Positions 17,005 through 26,277 of a stretch of 64,000 nucleotides of DNA are shown in pieces; the stretch's first letter is position 1; each line of letters begins with the position of its first letter. A model generated the notes under the pieces. That model saw only the letters and a program-made list of their open reading frames with translations. It made no database searches and was not told the DNA's origin. The position numbers and the translations under genes are program-made. This DNA comes from Polaribacter porphyrae (GTDB taxonomy: Bacteria > Bacteroidota > Bacteroidia > Flavobacteriales > Flavobacteriaceae), in the NCBI RefSeq assembly GCF_002954685.1, contig NZ_MSCN01000001.1, forward strand, positions 3,080,841-3,144,840, in the 5' to 3' direction.

Positions 17005-18258
17005 TTAATTAGGATTAACAACAATTTGTGAGGTCTCTTTATTTACCTGTGTTAGTAAGGATTCTCCTTTTTGATTGATGAGATTTATTGCATTATCATC
17101 AAAATGGCGAATAGTGTATAAGTCAACCTGTTTCTGTACATCAATTTTAAATTGAGTTTTTAACTCGTCATAAAAGGCATCAAACTTATTAAATTTATTA
17201 TCAATACAAACAGAAAAACTAATTGCAGAATTTTGAATTAGATTAACTTTTAACTGATAATCATGAAGTTTTTGAAAAATAAAACTGATATTATTTTCTA
17301 CCATAAAAGAAAAATCCAATGCAGAAATTGACACCAATATCTGATTTTTCTTCACAATAAAACAAGGAATATAAGGCACCAATCTTGTTCCTTTAGTAAC
17401 TTTTGTGCCTGTTTCTTTAGGATTCACAAAAGATCGAACCAAAAGTGGAATTTCTTTTCTTTCAAGAGGTTGTAGTGTTTTTGGATGTATTACAGATGCT
17501 CCATAAAAAGCCATTTCTATAGCTTCTTCGTATGAGATTTGCTCTAGTAAAGTAGTGTCTTTAAAAGCTCTTGGGTCTGCGTTTAAAACCCCATCTACAT
17601 CTTTCCAAATAGTTACACTTTCTGCATCTAAACAATATGCAAAAATACCTGCTGTATAATCTGAACCTTCTCTACCTAATGTTGTCGTATTTTCTGTATC
17701 ATTTGCAGCAATAAAACCTTGAGTAATATTAATTTTACTAGTATCAATTTTTTCTGTAATCAACTCTTGAGTTAATTTCCAATCTACTTTTGCATCTCTA
17801 TAATTACTATCTGTTTTTATATGATTTCTGGCATCAAACCAAACATTTTCTTGCCCAATTTTTTCTAAATATGCACTTACAATTTTTGTTGATAATAATT
17901 CTCCAAAACAAATAATTTGGTCATAAACATAGTTATATCTTTTGGATGTATTTCTTGCCAAAAACCATCCCAACTCACCAAAAAGAACATTTACTTTTTC
18001 ATAGATTTCATCACTTTTATCAAATAGAGAACTCAAAATATTTTTATGATATTCTTCTATAAAATTTAATTTTTCTGGTAAACTATCTTCTTTGTTATAG
18101 TAGGCATCAACTACATCTTCAAAAGCATTCGTCATTTTACCCATTGCAGAAATTACTACAAGCGTATCTTTTGCTCCTTCATTTTTAATAATAGAAGCTA
18201 CATTTTTTATACTTTCTGCATCTTTTACAGATGCTCCTCCAAATTTAAAAATCTTCAT
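17005..18258 (-). CDS. Aspartate kinase, monofunctional
   Basis: 417 residues. It begins with the kinase motif KFGGASVKDAESI, has GREGSDYTAG (ATP/aspartate site) and WKDVDGVLNADPR in the middle, and C-terminal ACT-like strands (VSISALDFSFMVENNI). It phosphorylates aspartate, the first step to lysine, threonine and methionine. There is no homoserine dehydrogenase domain, so it is not the fused ThrA form. The ACT part is present but short, so feedback control by lysine or threonine is possible. Start ATG 18256-18258. Confidence 0.92.
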   Translation of the reverse strand: MKIFKFGGASVKDAESIKNVASIIKNEGAKDTLVVISAMGKMTNAFEDVVDAYYNKEDSLPEKLNFIEEYHKNILSSLFDKSDEIYEKVNVLFGELGWFLARNTSKRYNYVYDQIICFGELLSTKIVSAYLEKIGQENVWFDARNHIKTDSNYRDAKVDWKLTQELITEKIDTSKINITQGFIAANDTENTTTLGREGSDYTAGIFAYCLDAESVTIWKDVDGVLNADPRAFKDTTLLEQISYEEAIEMAFYGASVIHPKTLQPLERKEIPLLVRSFVNPKETGTKVTKGTRLVPYIPCFIVKKNQILVSISALDFSFMVENNISFIFQKLHDYQLKVNLIQNSAISFSVCIDNKFNKFDAFYDELKTQFKIDVQKQVDLYTIRHFDDNAINLINQKGESLLTQVNKETSQIVVNPN

Positions 18259-18318
18259 TTTTTTTTAATTTTCATCTTGTAAGGTATCAAAACCTATAAA
18301 ATACATATTGATTATTTT

Positions 18319-18370
18319 TGAGATTTCTCGATATAATTTTTTCCTTTCATCAAAATTCACTCGAAATGAC
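18319..18370. repeat. Dispersed intergenic element
   Basis: GAGATTTCTCG at the left end and TCGAAATGAC at the right end, with about 35 AT-rich bases between. Same signature as the elements at 3709, 32166 and 63951. Confidence 0.5.
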
Positions 18371-18377
18371 AATGAGA

Positions 18378-18857
18378 TTAATTGTTTTCTATAAATTTTG
18401 CTAAATTTTCTTTATTCATTTGTACTACAGACCAGTCATTTAAGTATGTAGCTCCTGTACTTTTATAAAAATCGATTGCATTTTTGTTCCAATCTATAAC
18501 TTCCCAAGCAACTCTATTAAAATTATTATTGTGAGCATATTGTAAAACTGCAGAATATAGTGCTTTTCCTGCACCAATTTTTTGTCGATTTTTAGTTACA
18601 ATTAAATCTTCTAAATGAATTGTTCTACCTTTCCAAGTAGAATATCTTTCATAAAAAAGAGCAATTCCGATTATTTTCTCATCTTCTTCAGCTACAAATA
18701 TTTTGAATTTTGGATGTTCAGAAAAACCATCATTTAGCAAATCATTAACAGTAATTTCTACTGCATCTGGTTCTTTTTCAAAAACTGCCAATTCTGTAAT
18801 TAAATTTAATACAGCTTGCATGTCTGCTTTTTTACCTTTTCGAATTGTAAAACTCAT
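18378..18857 (-). CDS. GNAT acetyltransferase, SSAT-like
   Basis: 159 residues from the ATG at 18855-18857 (an upstream TTG at 18875 is a worse start). FTIRKGKKADM opens the first strand, FYERYSTWKGRTIHLEDLIV is the diamine-acetyltransferase-like core, and KIGAGKALY is the acetyl-CoA pyrophosphate loop (Q/RxxGxG/A class). The segment NRVAWEVIDWNKNAIDFYKSTGA matches the spermidine/spermine N-acetyltransferase-like subgroup; related bacterial enzymes acetylate diamines or lysine derivatives. The substrate is not determined. Confidence 0.8.
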   Translation of the reverse strand: MSFTIRKGKKADMQAVLNLITELAVFEKEPDAVEITVNDLLNDGFSEHPKFKIFVAEEDEKIIGIALFYERYSTWKGRTIHLEDLIVTKNRQKIGAGKALYSAVLQYAHNNNFNRVAWEVIDWNKNAIDFYKSTGATYLNDWSVVQMNKENLAKFIENN

Positions 18858-19050
18858 GTTTTTAATTTTTTTCAAAGATAGTTGATTCGTAATCGACTAG
18901 AAATATTTGGATATTTTCAACACTTATTTTTGATTTGTTTAAAAATTAAAACAAATTTTACGATTAGTTGTTATAAAACCGATATTAAAGGATAATGATT
19001 TGTTAAAAAAATTAGATATTTGTTGCCATAAATATTAATCAACCTAAAAA

Positions 19051-20061
19051 ATGGCAGGAAAAAATCAAACTCTAGGCGAATTTATTATCGAAAACCAAAA
19101 TGATTTTAAATATTCTTCTGGAGAATTATCAAGATTATTAAACTCTATTAGATTAGCAGGTAAAGTTGTAAATCACGAAGTAAATAAAGCTGGTTTAGTT
19201 GATATTACAGGAGCTGCTGGAGACACGAACATACAAGGAGAAGACCAACAAAAACTTGATGTTTATGCCAACGATGTATTTATTAAAACCATAACCAACA
19301 GAAATATTGTTTGCGGTATTGCAAGTGAAGAAGAGGACGATTTTATTATTATTAATAGTCAAGACAATAAACATCAGAATAAATATGTAATATTAATGGA
19401 TCCTTTAGATGGTTCTTCTAATATTGATGTAAATGTTTCTGTTGGTACAATTTTTTCTATTTTTAGGAGAGTTACACCTGTGGGAACTCCAGTAGAATTG
19501 AAAGATTTTTTACAATCTGGAGATAAGCAAGTAGCTGCTGGTTATATTGTTTACGGGACATCTACAATGTTGGTTTATACAACAGGAAATGGTGTAAATG
19601 GTTTTACGATGAACCCAGCTTTAGGTAGTTGGTATTTATCGCATCCAAATATGAAATTTCCAGAGAATGGAAATATTTACTCTGTAAATGAAGGGAATTA
19701 TTTAGATTTCCCTGCAGGAATTAAAATGTATATAAAATACTGCCAAGCAGAAGAAGGAGACAGACCATATACAAGTAGATATATAGGTTCTTTAGTTTCT
19801 GACTTCCATAGAAATATGATTAAAGGTGGCATTTATATGTATCCTAAAGGGTCTAAAAATCCGAAAGGAAAATTACGTTTGCTTTATGAATGTAGTCCAA
19901 TGGCTTTTTTAGCAGAACAAGCTGGTGGTTTGGCTACAGATGGAACTAAAAGAATTATGGAAATTGAGCCAACTGAATTGCATGAACGTGTACCTTTTGT
20001 TTGTGGAAGTAAAAATATGGTAAAAAAAGTAACAGAGTTTATGCAAACTTTTGGGGAATAA
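19051..20061 (+). CDS. fbp: Fructose-1,6-bisphosphatase, class I
   Basis: 336 residues. The metal-binding signature [22 protein letters not shown] is complete, preceded by ASEEEDD; YSVNEGN and [23 protein letters not shown] near the substrate site and [17 protein letters not shown] near the C-terminus are class I. It dephosphorylates fructose 1,6-bisphosphate in gluconeogenesis, in the cytoplasm. The next ORF starts four bases after the stop. Confidence 0.97.
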   Translation: MAGKNQTLGEFIIENQNDFKYSSGELSRLLNSIRLAGKVVNHEVNKAGLVDITGAAGDTNIQGEDQQKLDVYANDVFIKTITNRNIVCGIASEEEDDFIIINSQDNKHQNKYVILMDPLDGSSNIDVNVSVGTIFSIFRRVTPVGTPVELKDFLQSGDKQVAAGYIVYGTSTMLVYTTGNGVNGFTMNPALGSWYLSHPNMKFPENGNIYSVNEGNYLDFPAGIKMYIKYCQAEEGDRPYTSRYIGSLVSDFHRNMIKGGIYMYPKGSKNPKGKLRLLYECSPMAFLAEQAGGLATDGTKRIMEIEPTELHERVPFVCGSKNMVKKVTEFMQTFGE

Positions 20062-20064
20062 ATT

Positions 20065-20601
20065 TTGGAAGAAAAAACTTTAAGATTACTATTTGCAAAA
20101 CTTAAAAGAAATAAAATTTCTTTTTCTAAAGAAGGACAAAAAACTATAATTGGTAAATCTAAATTTGACTTTGTAACTTTTTTTGGACTAATTCTTCTAC
20201 CAGTATTTGGTGGGCTTGTTTTAGTTTATATGTTGCTTTTAGATGTTAATCTGGTTCGAAATAATTTTATTAAAATAATTTTTGGAATTCTTTTCTTTCT
20301 AGGAACTGCGTTATTTCATTTAAAGAAAATGGTTGTTAGAAATAAATCTAATCGAAAAACAAAAATCTTACATAATCATCAATTAAAAATTGATAAAATT
20401 ACCTTGAGTAATCAAAACATTGAACAGATATACTTTGATATTTTTGAGGAAAAAGATGAATATGAAGGCAGATTATTTATTTTGGATAATAAAAATAAAA
20501 ATCATTTAATTTTTCAGATAGAAGATACTGAACAATATCTAAAAAATGACTTAAAATGGTATGTTACCTTTTTTAAAGAATATTTAAAAATCGATAGATA
20601 A
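20065..20601 (+). CDS. Two-helix membrane protein of unknown function, downstream of fbp
   Basis: 178 residues if the TTG at 20065 is the start; no ATG lies near. Two hydrophobic helices (about 32-53 and 64-83) resemble a short hairpin, flanked by basic, Lys/Asn-rich segments; the C-terminal 80 residues look like a small soluble beta domain (IYFDIFEEKDEYEGRLFIL). Four bases separate it from fbp, so it is probably co-transcribed. Function unknown. Confidence 0.6.
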   Translation: MEEKTLRLLFAKLKRNKISFSKEGQKTIIGKSKFDFVTFFGLILLPVFGGLVLVYMLLLDVNLVRNNFIKIIFGILFFLGTALFHLKKMVVRNKSNRKTKILHNHQLKIDKITLSNQNIEQIYFDIFEEKDEYEGRLFILDNKNKNHLIFQIEDTEQYLKNDLKWYVTFFKEYLKIDR

Positions 20602-20642
20602 TTTTTGCCTATGGTTTCATAAGTTAACAAAACGCTAATATG

Positions 20643-20673
20643 TTGTAAAACGCTTAATTAATCTTTAAATTTG
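20643..20673 (+). promoter_or_regulatory. Promoter of superoxide dismutase gene
   Basis: TTG (20643-20645), 20-base spacer, TAAATTTG (20666-20673): a full match to the flavobacterial consensus TTG-N17-23-TAnnTTTG. The ATG is 38 bases further on. Confidence 0.75.
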
Positions 20674-20711
20674 TTAAACAAAAATTAATGTAAACTTTAA
20701 AAAATAAAATT

Positions 20712-21320
20712 ATGGCTTTTGAATTACCAGAATTAGGATATGCACACGATGCTTTAGTGCCACATATTGATGCTAAAACTATGGAAATACACCATGGAAA
20801 ACATCATAATGGATATACCACAAAATTAAATGCTGCAATTGCAGGTACTGATTTAGAAGGAAAATCTATTGAAGATATTTTAGCTAATTTAGATATGAGC
20901 AATGGTGCTGTAAGAAATAATGGTGGTGGTTTTTACAATCACTCTTTATTTTGGACAGTGATGAACCCAAATGACAGAGGTTATTTATCAGGTGATTTAA
21001 AAGATGCTATCGAAGCTGAATTTGGTTCTAAAGATGCTTTTATTGATGCTTTTTCTAAAGCTGCTGCAACTCAATTTGGTTCAGGTTGGGCTTGGTTATG
21101 TGTTCATCCAGGAGGTAAAGTAGAGGTTTGTTCTACACCAAACCAAGATAATCCATTAATGCCAGGTGTTACTTGTGGAGGTACACCTATTTTAGGATTA
21201 GATGTTTGGGAACATGCATATTATTTAAACTACCAAAATAGAAGACCAGATTATATCGATGCTTTCTTTAAAGTAATTAACTGGAATGAAGTTGAAAGAC
21301 GTTATGCTGAAGCAAAATAA
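20712..21320 (+). CDS. sodA: Superoxide dismutase, Mn-type signature
   Basis: 202 residues. Metal ligands are in HHGKHHNGY (first His), [25 protein letters not shown] (Asp and His). The second-shell glutamine is in NQDNP and the GGGFYNH stretch lacks the Fe-type glutamine, as in Mn or cambialistic enzymes. It converts superoxide to peroxide and oxygen in the cytoplasm; metal choice is inferred. It has its own promoter and terminator. Confidence 0.93.
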   Translation: MAFELPELGYAHDALVPHIDAKTMEIHHGKHHNGYTTKLNAAIAGTDLEGKSIEDILANLDMSNGAVRNNGGGFYNHSLFWTVMNPNDRGYLSGDLKDAIEAEFGSKDAFIDAFSKAAATQFGSGWAWLCVHPGGKVEVCSTPNQDNPLMPGVTCGGTPILGLDVWEHAYYLNYQNRRPDYIDAFFKVINWNEVERRYAEAK

Positions 21321-21342
21321 GTTTTTGTAAACTGAATAATAA

Positions 21343-21370
21343 AAAAAGCATCCTACTGGATGCTTTTTTT
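21343..21370. terminator. Bidirectional terminator after sodA
   Basis: AAAAAGCATCC, a TACT loop and GGATGCTTTTT form an 11-bp stem with A- and T-runs at both sides. It serves sodA and the minus-strand lipoprotein gene ending at 21380. Confidence 0.92.
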
Positions 21371-21379
21371 ATTATTGTT

Positions 21380-21982
21380 TTAATTAGCTAAATCAGTAAA
21401 AGTAGTTACAGATGCTCCTGTTAATTCACTTAAATTTATAGAAAAACTTACAGTAAACTTTTTAGTTGAGCTTATAGGACTAACAAAATTATCTGACAAT
21501 TCAGCATCTACACTTGTAAAAGTAGCAACTCCGTTTTCAATAGTAACTTTTAAATCTGAAGTTGGTCTAGAATTTATAAATGGGCTATACCATTCTTGAC
21601 TGCCTGAATCTCCTATTCTTGCATTGTTGAAAAAATATTCATCATTTTCTATATTAAAATCTGCATCCGGTCTATGCACAAATGATTTGTTTTGTGTTGG
21701 CAATTCTTTAATAAACAATCTTACATAAGTTCCTAAATTTGTACTCTGTGCAGTTGGTTTTTTTTCTGCGATAACAAAGTCATAAACAATACCATTAGAA
21801 AGCGAGTATGATGTAAATGAATAATAGTTTAAATTGCCTGAGCTTGTATCTGTTGATAAACTATTCTTGGCAATTATATTTGATGGATCATCCATCATTT
21901 CTTCTGTTGAATTATTACTTTCACAAGAAATTAATAATAGGGTTATCAAAGTAATAAATGGTAAAAATTTTAAATTTTTCAT
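21380..21982 (-). CDS. Lipoprotein following the ELWxxDGT protein
   Basis: 200 residues with a lipobox (LLISC, Cys19-20 region) followed by a Ser/Asn/Glu-rich linker. The mature part is beta-rich, ending in TKKFTVSFSINLSELTGAS. It starts six bases after the stop of the large ELWxxDGT-repeat gene, so the two are one transcript. No known domain. The protein may be a surface partner of the secreted repeat protein. Confidence 0.7.
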   Translation of the reverse strand: MKNLKFLPFITLITLLLISCESNNSTEEMMDDPSNIIAKNSLSTDTSSGNLNYYSFTSYSLSNGIVYDFVIAEKKPTAQSTNLGTYVRLFIKELPTQNKSFVHRPDADFNIENDEYFFNNARIGDSGSQEWYSPFINSRPTSDLKVTIENGVATFTSVDAELSDNFVSPISSTKKFTVSFSINLSELTGASVTTFTDLAN

Positions 21983-21987
21983 AATGA

Positions 21988-24810
21988 TTAATTTTTAATG
22001 ATTTTTTTAATAAAAGTGTTCTTATCTGTTTTTATTTGAAGAATATACATTCCTTTAGAAAGTTGTGAGATATTAATTTCTTTATCTATATTTTTTAATT
22101 TTAAAACTTCTTTGCCTAATAAATTAAATATACTTATTGCTTGTATTTGTTTATTATCAACTTTAATATTTAAGATATCTAATGTTGGATTCGGATAAAT
22201 AATAACTTCTACCAATTCACTTAAAGTTTGATTATTTGTTGATAATGCAGCTTCTTCTAGCATAAATAATTCATTACCAACTGTACCGTTATTTGCAGAA
22301 AAGTATAAAATATTATTGCTTACGAAAAAGCTTTGAGGTCTGCTACCACTGTTAAATTGTTCTGTAGATGGATTTATTTCTTGTAGAATTTTTGTACCAT
22401 TCTCTGTGCCATCAGATACCCAAACCTCTTGAGAACTACTAGACTCTCCAGAACCGAAAACTAATTTATCTCCAAAACTTATAAGTTGTGTCATGTAGGC
22501 ACTATCACTTCCAGAACCAATATTTTTTACTAAAACAGTTCCAGAATTTGTTCCATCAGATTTCCAAAGTTCTGTTCCATTTGTACCATCATTTGCAACA
22601 AAATACAGCACTCCTTTATGATCTGTTAAAAGTGAAGGAAAACTTCCTTTACTTCCTCCAGAACCTGGTCTAATATCTTTTACTTGGTAAGGTGAAACTC
22701 CACTTTGGGTTGCCCAAAGTTCTCCTCCATTGCTATAAGTAGATACAAAATATAGATACTCACCTGATACAGTCATATTGTTATATCCTTTATCTGTTAC
22801 AGAAAAGGTATTAGTTCCATCAGTTCTAAACATTCTACTTCCTGATGAAGAATTTGCTCTAAAGTGTAAACCATCTTTAAATTCAATAAAATTATCTGGG
22901 CTTCCACTAGAAGAGGAATTGGCTTCATAAAACAAACTTGTACCAGCTTCAGTTCCATCAGAAGACCATAATTCATAATCATTACTACTGTCTGTAGCAT
23001 TAAAATAAATTTTACTTTTAAAAACATATAACTCTCCACTTCTTATACTACTTGCAGCTCCAGTATTTATATCTTTTACTAAAACTGTACCTGTTTCTGT
23101 ACCATCACTCTCCCACAATTCAGAACCATTTACAGCATCATAAGCATAGAAATATAATTTACCATTTAAGGTAATTAAATAGTTTGAAGATATTCCACTC
23201 CCAGCATTTGGATTAATATCTTTTACCAAAACAGTTCCTGCTTCAGTACCATCTGTTTTCCATAATTCTTTTCCTTTTTCTGCTGATGTTGCATAAAAAT
23301 ATACTAGCCCATTAAGTTCTATAAAGTTAGATGGGTTGCTATATAGTGCACCAACATTGATGTCTTTTAAAAGTGTTGCAGTTCCATTTTCTAAAACCCA
23401 AGGTTCTCTTCCATATTCTCCATTATCTGCAGAAAATAAAATTTTGGTTCCAAACTGAAAATGATTAGAAGGAGAAGATGAATTATTACCAAGTTTGTTG
23501 ATGTCTTTTAGCATATACGTGCCAGTTTCTGTACCATCAGAAATCCAAAGTTCTTTGCCTAACCAATTACCATCAGAACCTGTAAAAACAGCTTTTCCAT
23601 TTAAATCTACAATGTTTTCTATATTGTTATCATCACCTTGTGGATGAACATCTTTTACCAAAAATGTGCCAGCCTCTGTACCATCTGTTTTCCATAGTTC
23701 ATAACCTTCTGTAACTGTATTTCCTTGAAAATACAAGTTATTACCAACTATTCCGTATTCACTATTATGAGCAAATTCTCTATAATTTGGGTTAAAATTT
23801 GTGGTACCTGCTTCTGTGCCATCAGAAACCCAAATAACTTGTTTTTGTGTTGTAGCATTATAAGCGATAACTAAAACACTATTATTTACAATAAAAAGTG
23901 TTTTTATAATTCCTAAATCTCCTTTTACAGCTAATGTTCCAGCATCTGTACCATCAGATTTCCATAAACCATTATCGTAGATAAAAAAAAGCTCGTTATT
24001 CAAATTTTTTAAACTACTGTTGTAAGCAAAAGTACTACCAGAACCAGGGTTAATATCTTTTACCATTATTGTACCTGAACTAGTACCATCTGTTGTCCAT
24101 AATTCTGTACCAGAAGAACCATTATTAGCAGAAAAATATACTACTCCATTTAATACAGTAAATTGATTTGGGAATGAATCTGATGAACCAGATCTAATAT
24201 TTTTCACCAAAACTGTTCCAGCTACTGTGCCATCAGTTTTGTATAATTCTTTTCCTATCGAAGATGAAGCTTCTGCAGAAAAATAAATTTCATTTCCGTT
24301 TTTAACAAATCTATCTGCACCAAATATGGTATATGTTGCTATTTTTTCAGTTCCTGCTGCTGTACCATCTGAAGCCCAGAGTGAATTTTCAGCAGAAAAA
24401 ATGATTTTACCATTTATTTCATCATACATTTCATTGACCGATGAAAATTCTTTTACCTTTTCAGTTCCTGTTGCTGTACCATCAGTTTTGTATAAGTATT
24501 GTTTGCTGTCTTCTACTGCAAAAAAGTATAGAAAATCTGTAGTGGCTAAAGCTTTAAAGTTTTTTATACCTGTTTCTATACCTGCATATATATCTTTTAC
24601 AAGAACAGTACCTGCTTCAGTACCATCTGTTTTCCAAAGCTCTGTGCCATTTATGCCATTATTTGCAGCAAAGTAAACTTCATTTTTAAAAACAATTTTT
24701 GCACTTGGGTTACTAGAGCCGTTTCCAAGATTAATATCTTTTACAAGAGTTGCTTGTGCATAATTATTTAAAGATGTAATTATAGATAGAATTAGTAATA
24801 ATTTTTTCAT
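21988..24810 (-). CDS. ELWxxDGT-repeat protein with type IX secretion signal (type A)
   Basis: 940 residues: signal peptide (1-18), then about 15 repeats of roughly 50 residues with the signature (GT)ELWxxDGTxxGTxxVKDI, and a C-terminal T9SS type A domain of about 75 residues (from YPNPTLDILNIK to IKKIIKN). Such ELWxxDGT proteins are large surface or secreted beta-propeller-like proteins, often with adhesive or calcium-related roles, but no function has been shown for this one. The repeats are divergent at DNA level, so the gene should be stable. It shares a 17-base upstream motif with the intergenic region upstream of the next gene. Confidence 0.9.
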   Translation of the reverse strand: MKKLLLILSIITSLNNYAQATLVKDINLGNGSSNPSAKIVFKNEVYFAANNGINGTELWKTDGTEAGTVLVKDIYAGIETGIKNFKALATTDFLYFFAVEDSKQYLYKTDGTATGTEKVKEFSSVNEMYDEINGKIIFSAENSLWASDGTAAGTEKIATYTIFGADRFVKNGNEIYFSAEASSSIGKELYKTDGTVAGTVLVKNIRSGSSDSFPNQFTVLNGVVYFSANNGSSGTELWTTDGTSSGTIMVKDINPGSGSTFAYNSSLKNLNNELFFIYDNGLWKSDGTDAGTLAVKGDLGIIKTLFIVNNSVLVIAYNATTQKQVIWVSDGTEAGTTNFNPNYREFAHNSEYGIVGNNLYFQGNTVTEGYELWKTDGTEAGTFLVKDVHPQGDDNNIENIVDLNGKAVFTGSDGNWLGKELWISDGTETGTYMLKDINKLGNNSSSPSNHFQFGTKILFSADNGEYGREPWVLENGTATLLKDINVGALYSNPSNFIELNGLVYFYATSAEKGKELWKTDGTEAGTVLVKDINPNAGSGISSNYLITLNGKLYFYAYDAVNGSELWESDGTETGTVLVKDINTGAASSIRSGELYVFKSKIYFNATDSSNDYELWSSDGTEAGTSLFYEANSSSSGSPDNFIEFKDGLHFRANSSSGSRMFRTDGTNTFSVTDKGYNNMTVSGEYLYFVSTYSNGGELWATQSGVSPYQVKDIRPGSGGSKGSFPSLLTDHKGVLYFVANDGTNGTELWKSDGTNSGTVLVKNIGSGSDSAYMTQLISFGDKLVFGSGESSSSQEVWVSDGTENGTKILQEINPSTEQFNSGSRPQSFFVSNNILYFSANNGTVGNELFMLEEAALSTNNQTLSELVEVIIYPNPTLDILNIKVDNKQIQAISIFNLLGKEVLKLKNIDKEINISQLSKGMYILQIKTDKNTFIKKIIKN

Positions 24811-24818
24811 AATTTCTA

Positions 24819-24835
24819 TTTTTAGGATGAATTAA
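24819..24835 (-). promoter_or_regulatory. 17-base motif upstream of the ELWxxDGT gene
   Basis: The reverse strand reads TTAATTCATCCTAAAAA, which recurs exactly at 25468-25484 and with an insertion at 25525-25547. It lies 8 bases upstream of the ELW start codon region and just after the terminator of the preceding gene. Confidence 0.45.
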
Positions 24836-24876
24836 AAAGATTTGATTCTGAAGCTTTTACACTTCAAAACCAAATC
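24833..24876 (-). terminator. Terminator after the small secreted protein gene
   Basis: Reading leftwards, GATTTGGTTTTGAAG, an 8-base loop, CTTCAGAATCAAATC and then TTTTT: a 15-bp stem including two G-U pairs. Confidence 0.82.
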
Positions 24877-24888
24877 AAGAGATTGATT

Positions 24889-25428
24889 TTAGATTTCGCC
24901 TTTTTCTTCAGCTGCATCTATTAATATGGCAATTTTCCCACCTTTACCTTTTGCAATTGCATGTACTATTTTTGTACCTGTTTCTTTATCTTCAAAAATT
25001 TTGAAATTTTTAATTGTATATCCTTTACCAGAATATTTTTTATCAAATGCATTTTCAGTGATGTATTTTTCTGATACTACTTTGTTTTGAAGTGAGGCAA
25101 TTGAACTGTCAATCAATTCATTATTGGCTAAATTTTTTGTTGTATTAATGGCATTTTTTATGCCTTCTGTACTTTTTACATTTAAGTTAGCAACGTCGTT
25201 TACATTTTTAACTGTCTTCATTATATTACCAAAAGACAAACTAGATTTGAATTTATATACAAAAGCATATTTTTCATCATTACTAGGAGTTGCTAATTTT
25301 ATGACATCTCCTTTTTTATACTCTTTTCCTTTTTTAGAAGTGTAAGGATCTTTAGAGTTTTTACCTTTAATTTGTGCTACAGCTAACATTGGAGCTACTA
25401 ATAGCATTACTAGAACTACTTTTTTCAT
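24889..25428 (-). CDS. Small secreted protein of unknown function
   Basis: 179 residues with a clear signal peptide (MKKVVLVMLLVAPMLAVAQ). The mature part is very basic at first (KGKNSKDPYTSKKGKEYKKGD), then mixed helix with NVNDVANLNVKSTEGIKNAI, and ends in a beta segment (VHAIAKGKGGKIAILIDAAEEKG). No family recognised. It lies between the response-regulator gene and the ELWxxDGT gene on the same strand and has its own terminator, so it could be a target of the two-component system. Confidence 0.7.
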   Translation of the reverse strand: MKKVVLVMLLVAPMLAVAQIKGKNSKDPYTSKKGKEYKKGDVIKLATPSNDEKYAFVYKFKSSLSFGNIMKTVKNVNDVANLNVKSTEGIKNAINTTKNLANNELIDSSIASLQNKVVSEKYITENAFDKKYSGKGYTIKNFKIFEDKETGTKIVHAIAKGKGGKIAILIDAAEEKGEI

Positions 25429-25440
25429 GGTTGTTATTTT

Positions 25441-25507
25441 TATAAAAAAACAGTATCCTTTCTTTTGTTAATTCATCCTAAAAACAAATGTGAAAGAGAT
25501 ACTGTTT
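25441..25507 (-). terminator. Intrinsic terminator after the response-regulator gene, with large loop
   Basis: Reading leftwards, AAACAGTATCTCTTTC (25507-25492) pairs with GAAAGGATACTGTTT (25462-25448), then TTTTTTT follows. The 29-base loop contains a second inverted-repeat arm (25467-25484) which can pair with a sequence further upstream (25525-25547), so the structure may be interlocked. Confidence 0.7.
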
Positions 25508-25547
25508 GTAAAATATTTTCTATTTTTTTAGGATGTGATGAATTAAC
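25467..25547. repeat. Interleaved inverted repeats with the 17-base motif
   Basis: GTTAATTCATCCTAAAAA (25467-25484) has an inverted partner TTTTTAGGATG-TG-ATGAATTAAC (25525-25547). The terminator arm at 25492-25507 lies between them and its partner outside, an A-B-A'-B' order. Confidence 0.7.
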
Positions 25548-25623
25548 ACTCCAAAAGTAGTTTTGAAAAGAGGCAATGTAAATAGAGTAATTTACGTAAT
25601 CAACTACGGGTTTTACCGTAATT

Positions 25624-26277
25624 TTAAGAAGTAAGTCCGTTTTGAAAAGCAAAACGTATTAAAGAAGCTACATTATGAACATCAATTTTACGCATAATAT
25701 TTGTTCTATGAGTATCAACAGTTCTTGGACTAATGAATAGTTTTTCTCCTATTTGAGTATTGGTAAACCCTTGAGAAAGGTATTTTATAATTTCTTTTTC
25801 TCTTGTAGTTAAATCATCTAATAAAGGTGATTTTTTCGAGAACTGACGTAAAGTATTTGGTTTATCATCAGAAAGTAAAGCTTTTGTAACATCTGCATTA
25901 AAATACTCTTTACCGCTATTTATTTTTTTTACAGCAAGTAGCAACTCATCTGAAGGTATGGTTTTTAGCATATAGCCTTTTACACCGATTTCTATTAATT
26001 TTTTAATAATTGACGATTCTTGATGCATAGATAACATTGCAACGTTTACGTCATTATAATTTCTTGTAATGTGTGTTGCACATTCTATACCATCCATAAT
26101 TGGCATGTTAATATCAAGTAAAACAACATCTACTGAATGTTGTTCTAAATATTCTAAAACTGCTTTTCCGTTTTCGACAATTGCAACCACTTTAAAATCT
26201 ATCTGATTTTGAAAAGTATTTTTTATACCTTCTGCTATTAAAGGATGGTCATCAGCAATAAGTATTTTAATAGGCAT
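25624..26277 (-). CDS. NarL/FixJ-type response regulator
   Basis: 217 residues. Receiver domain 1-120 with Asp9/Asp10, phospho-acceptor Asp55 in VVLLDINMP, and a conserved Ser/Thr and Lys (MLSMH, KGYML). A LuxR-type helix-turn-helix (about 150-212) reads LTTREKEIIKYLSQGFTNTQIGEKLFISPRTVDTHR. The stop of the kinase gene and the start of this gene abut (26277/26278), so it is the kinase's partner. It should act as a DNA-binding activator; the 17-base motif nearby is a candidate site. Confidence 0.95.
   Translation of the reverse strand: MPIKILIADDHPLIAEGIKNTFQNQIDFKVVAIVENGKAVLEYLEQHSVDVVLLDINMPIMDGIECATHITRNYNDVNVAMLSMHQESSIIKKLIEIGVKGYMLKTIPSDELLLAVKKINSGKEYFNADVTKALLSDDKPNTLRQFSKKSPLLDDLTTREKEIIKYLSQGFTNTQIGEKLFISPRTVDTHRTNIMRKIDVHNVASLIRFAFQNGLTS

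Noticed and set aside
24326..24676. ORF of 116 residues opposite the ELWxxDGT gene
   Set aside because: It reflects the repeated DGT/VKD pattern read on the other strand, not a separate gene.
21988..24810. Repeated DNA that could be taken for a CRISPR or tandem array
   Set aside because: The periodicity of about 150 bases is coding (ELWxxDGT repeats), the units differ strongly at DNA level, and there are no conserved spacers.
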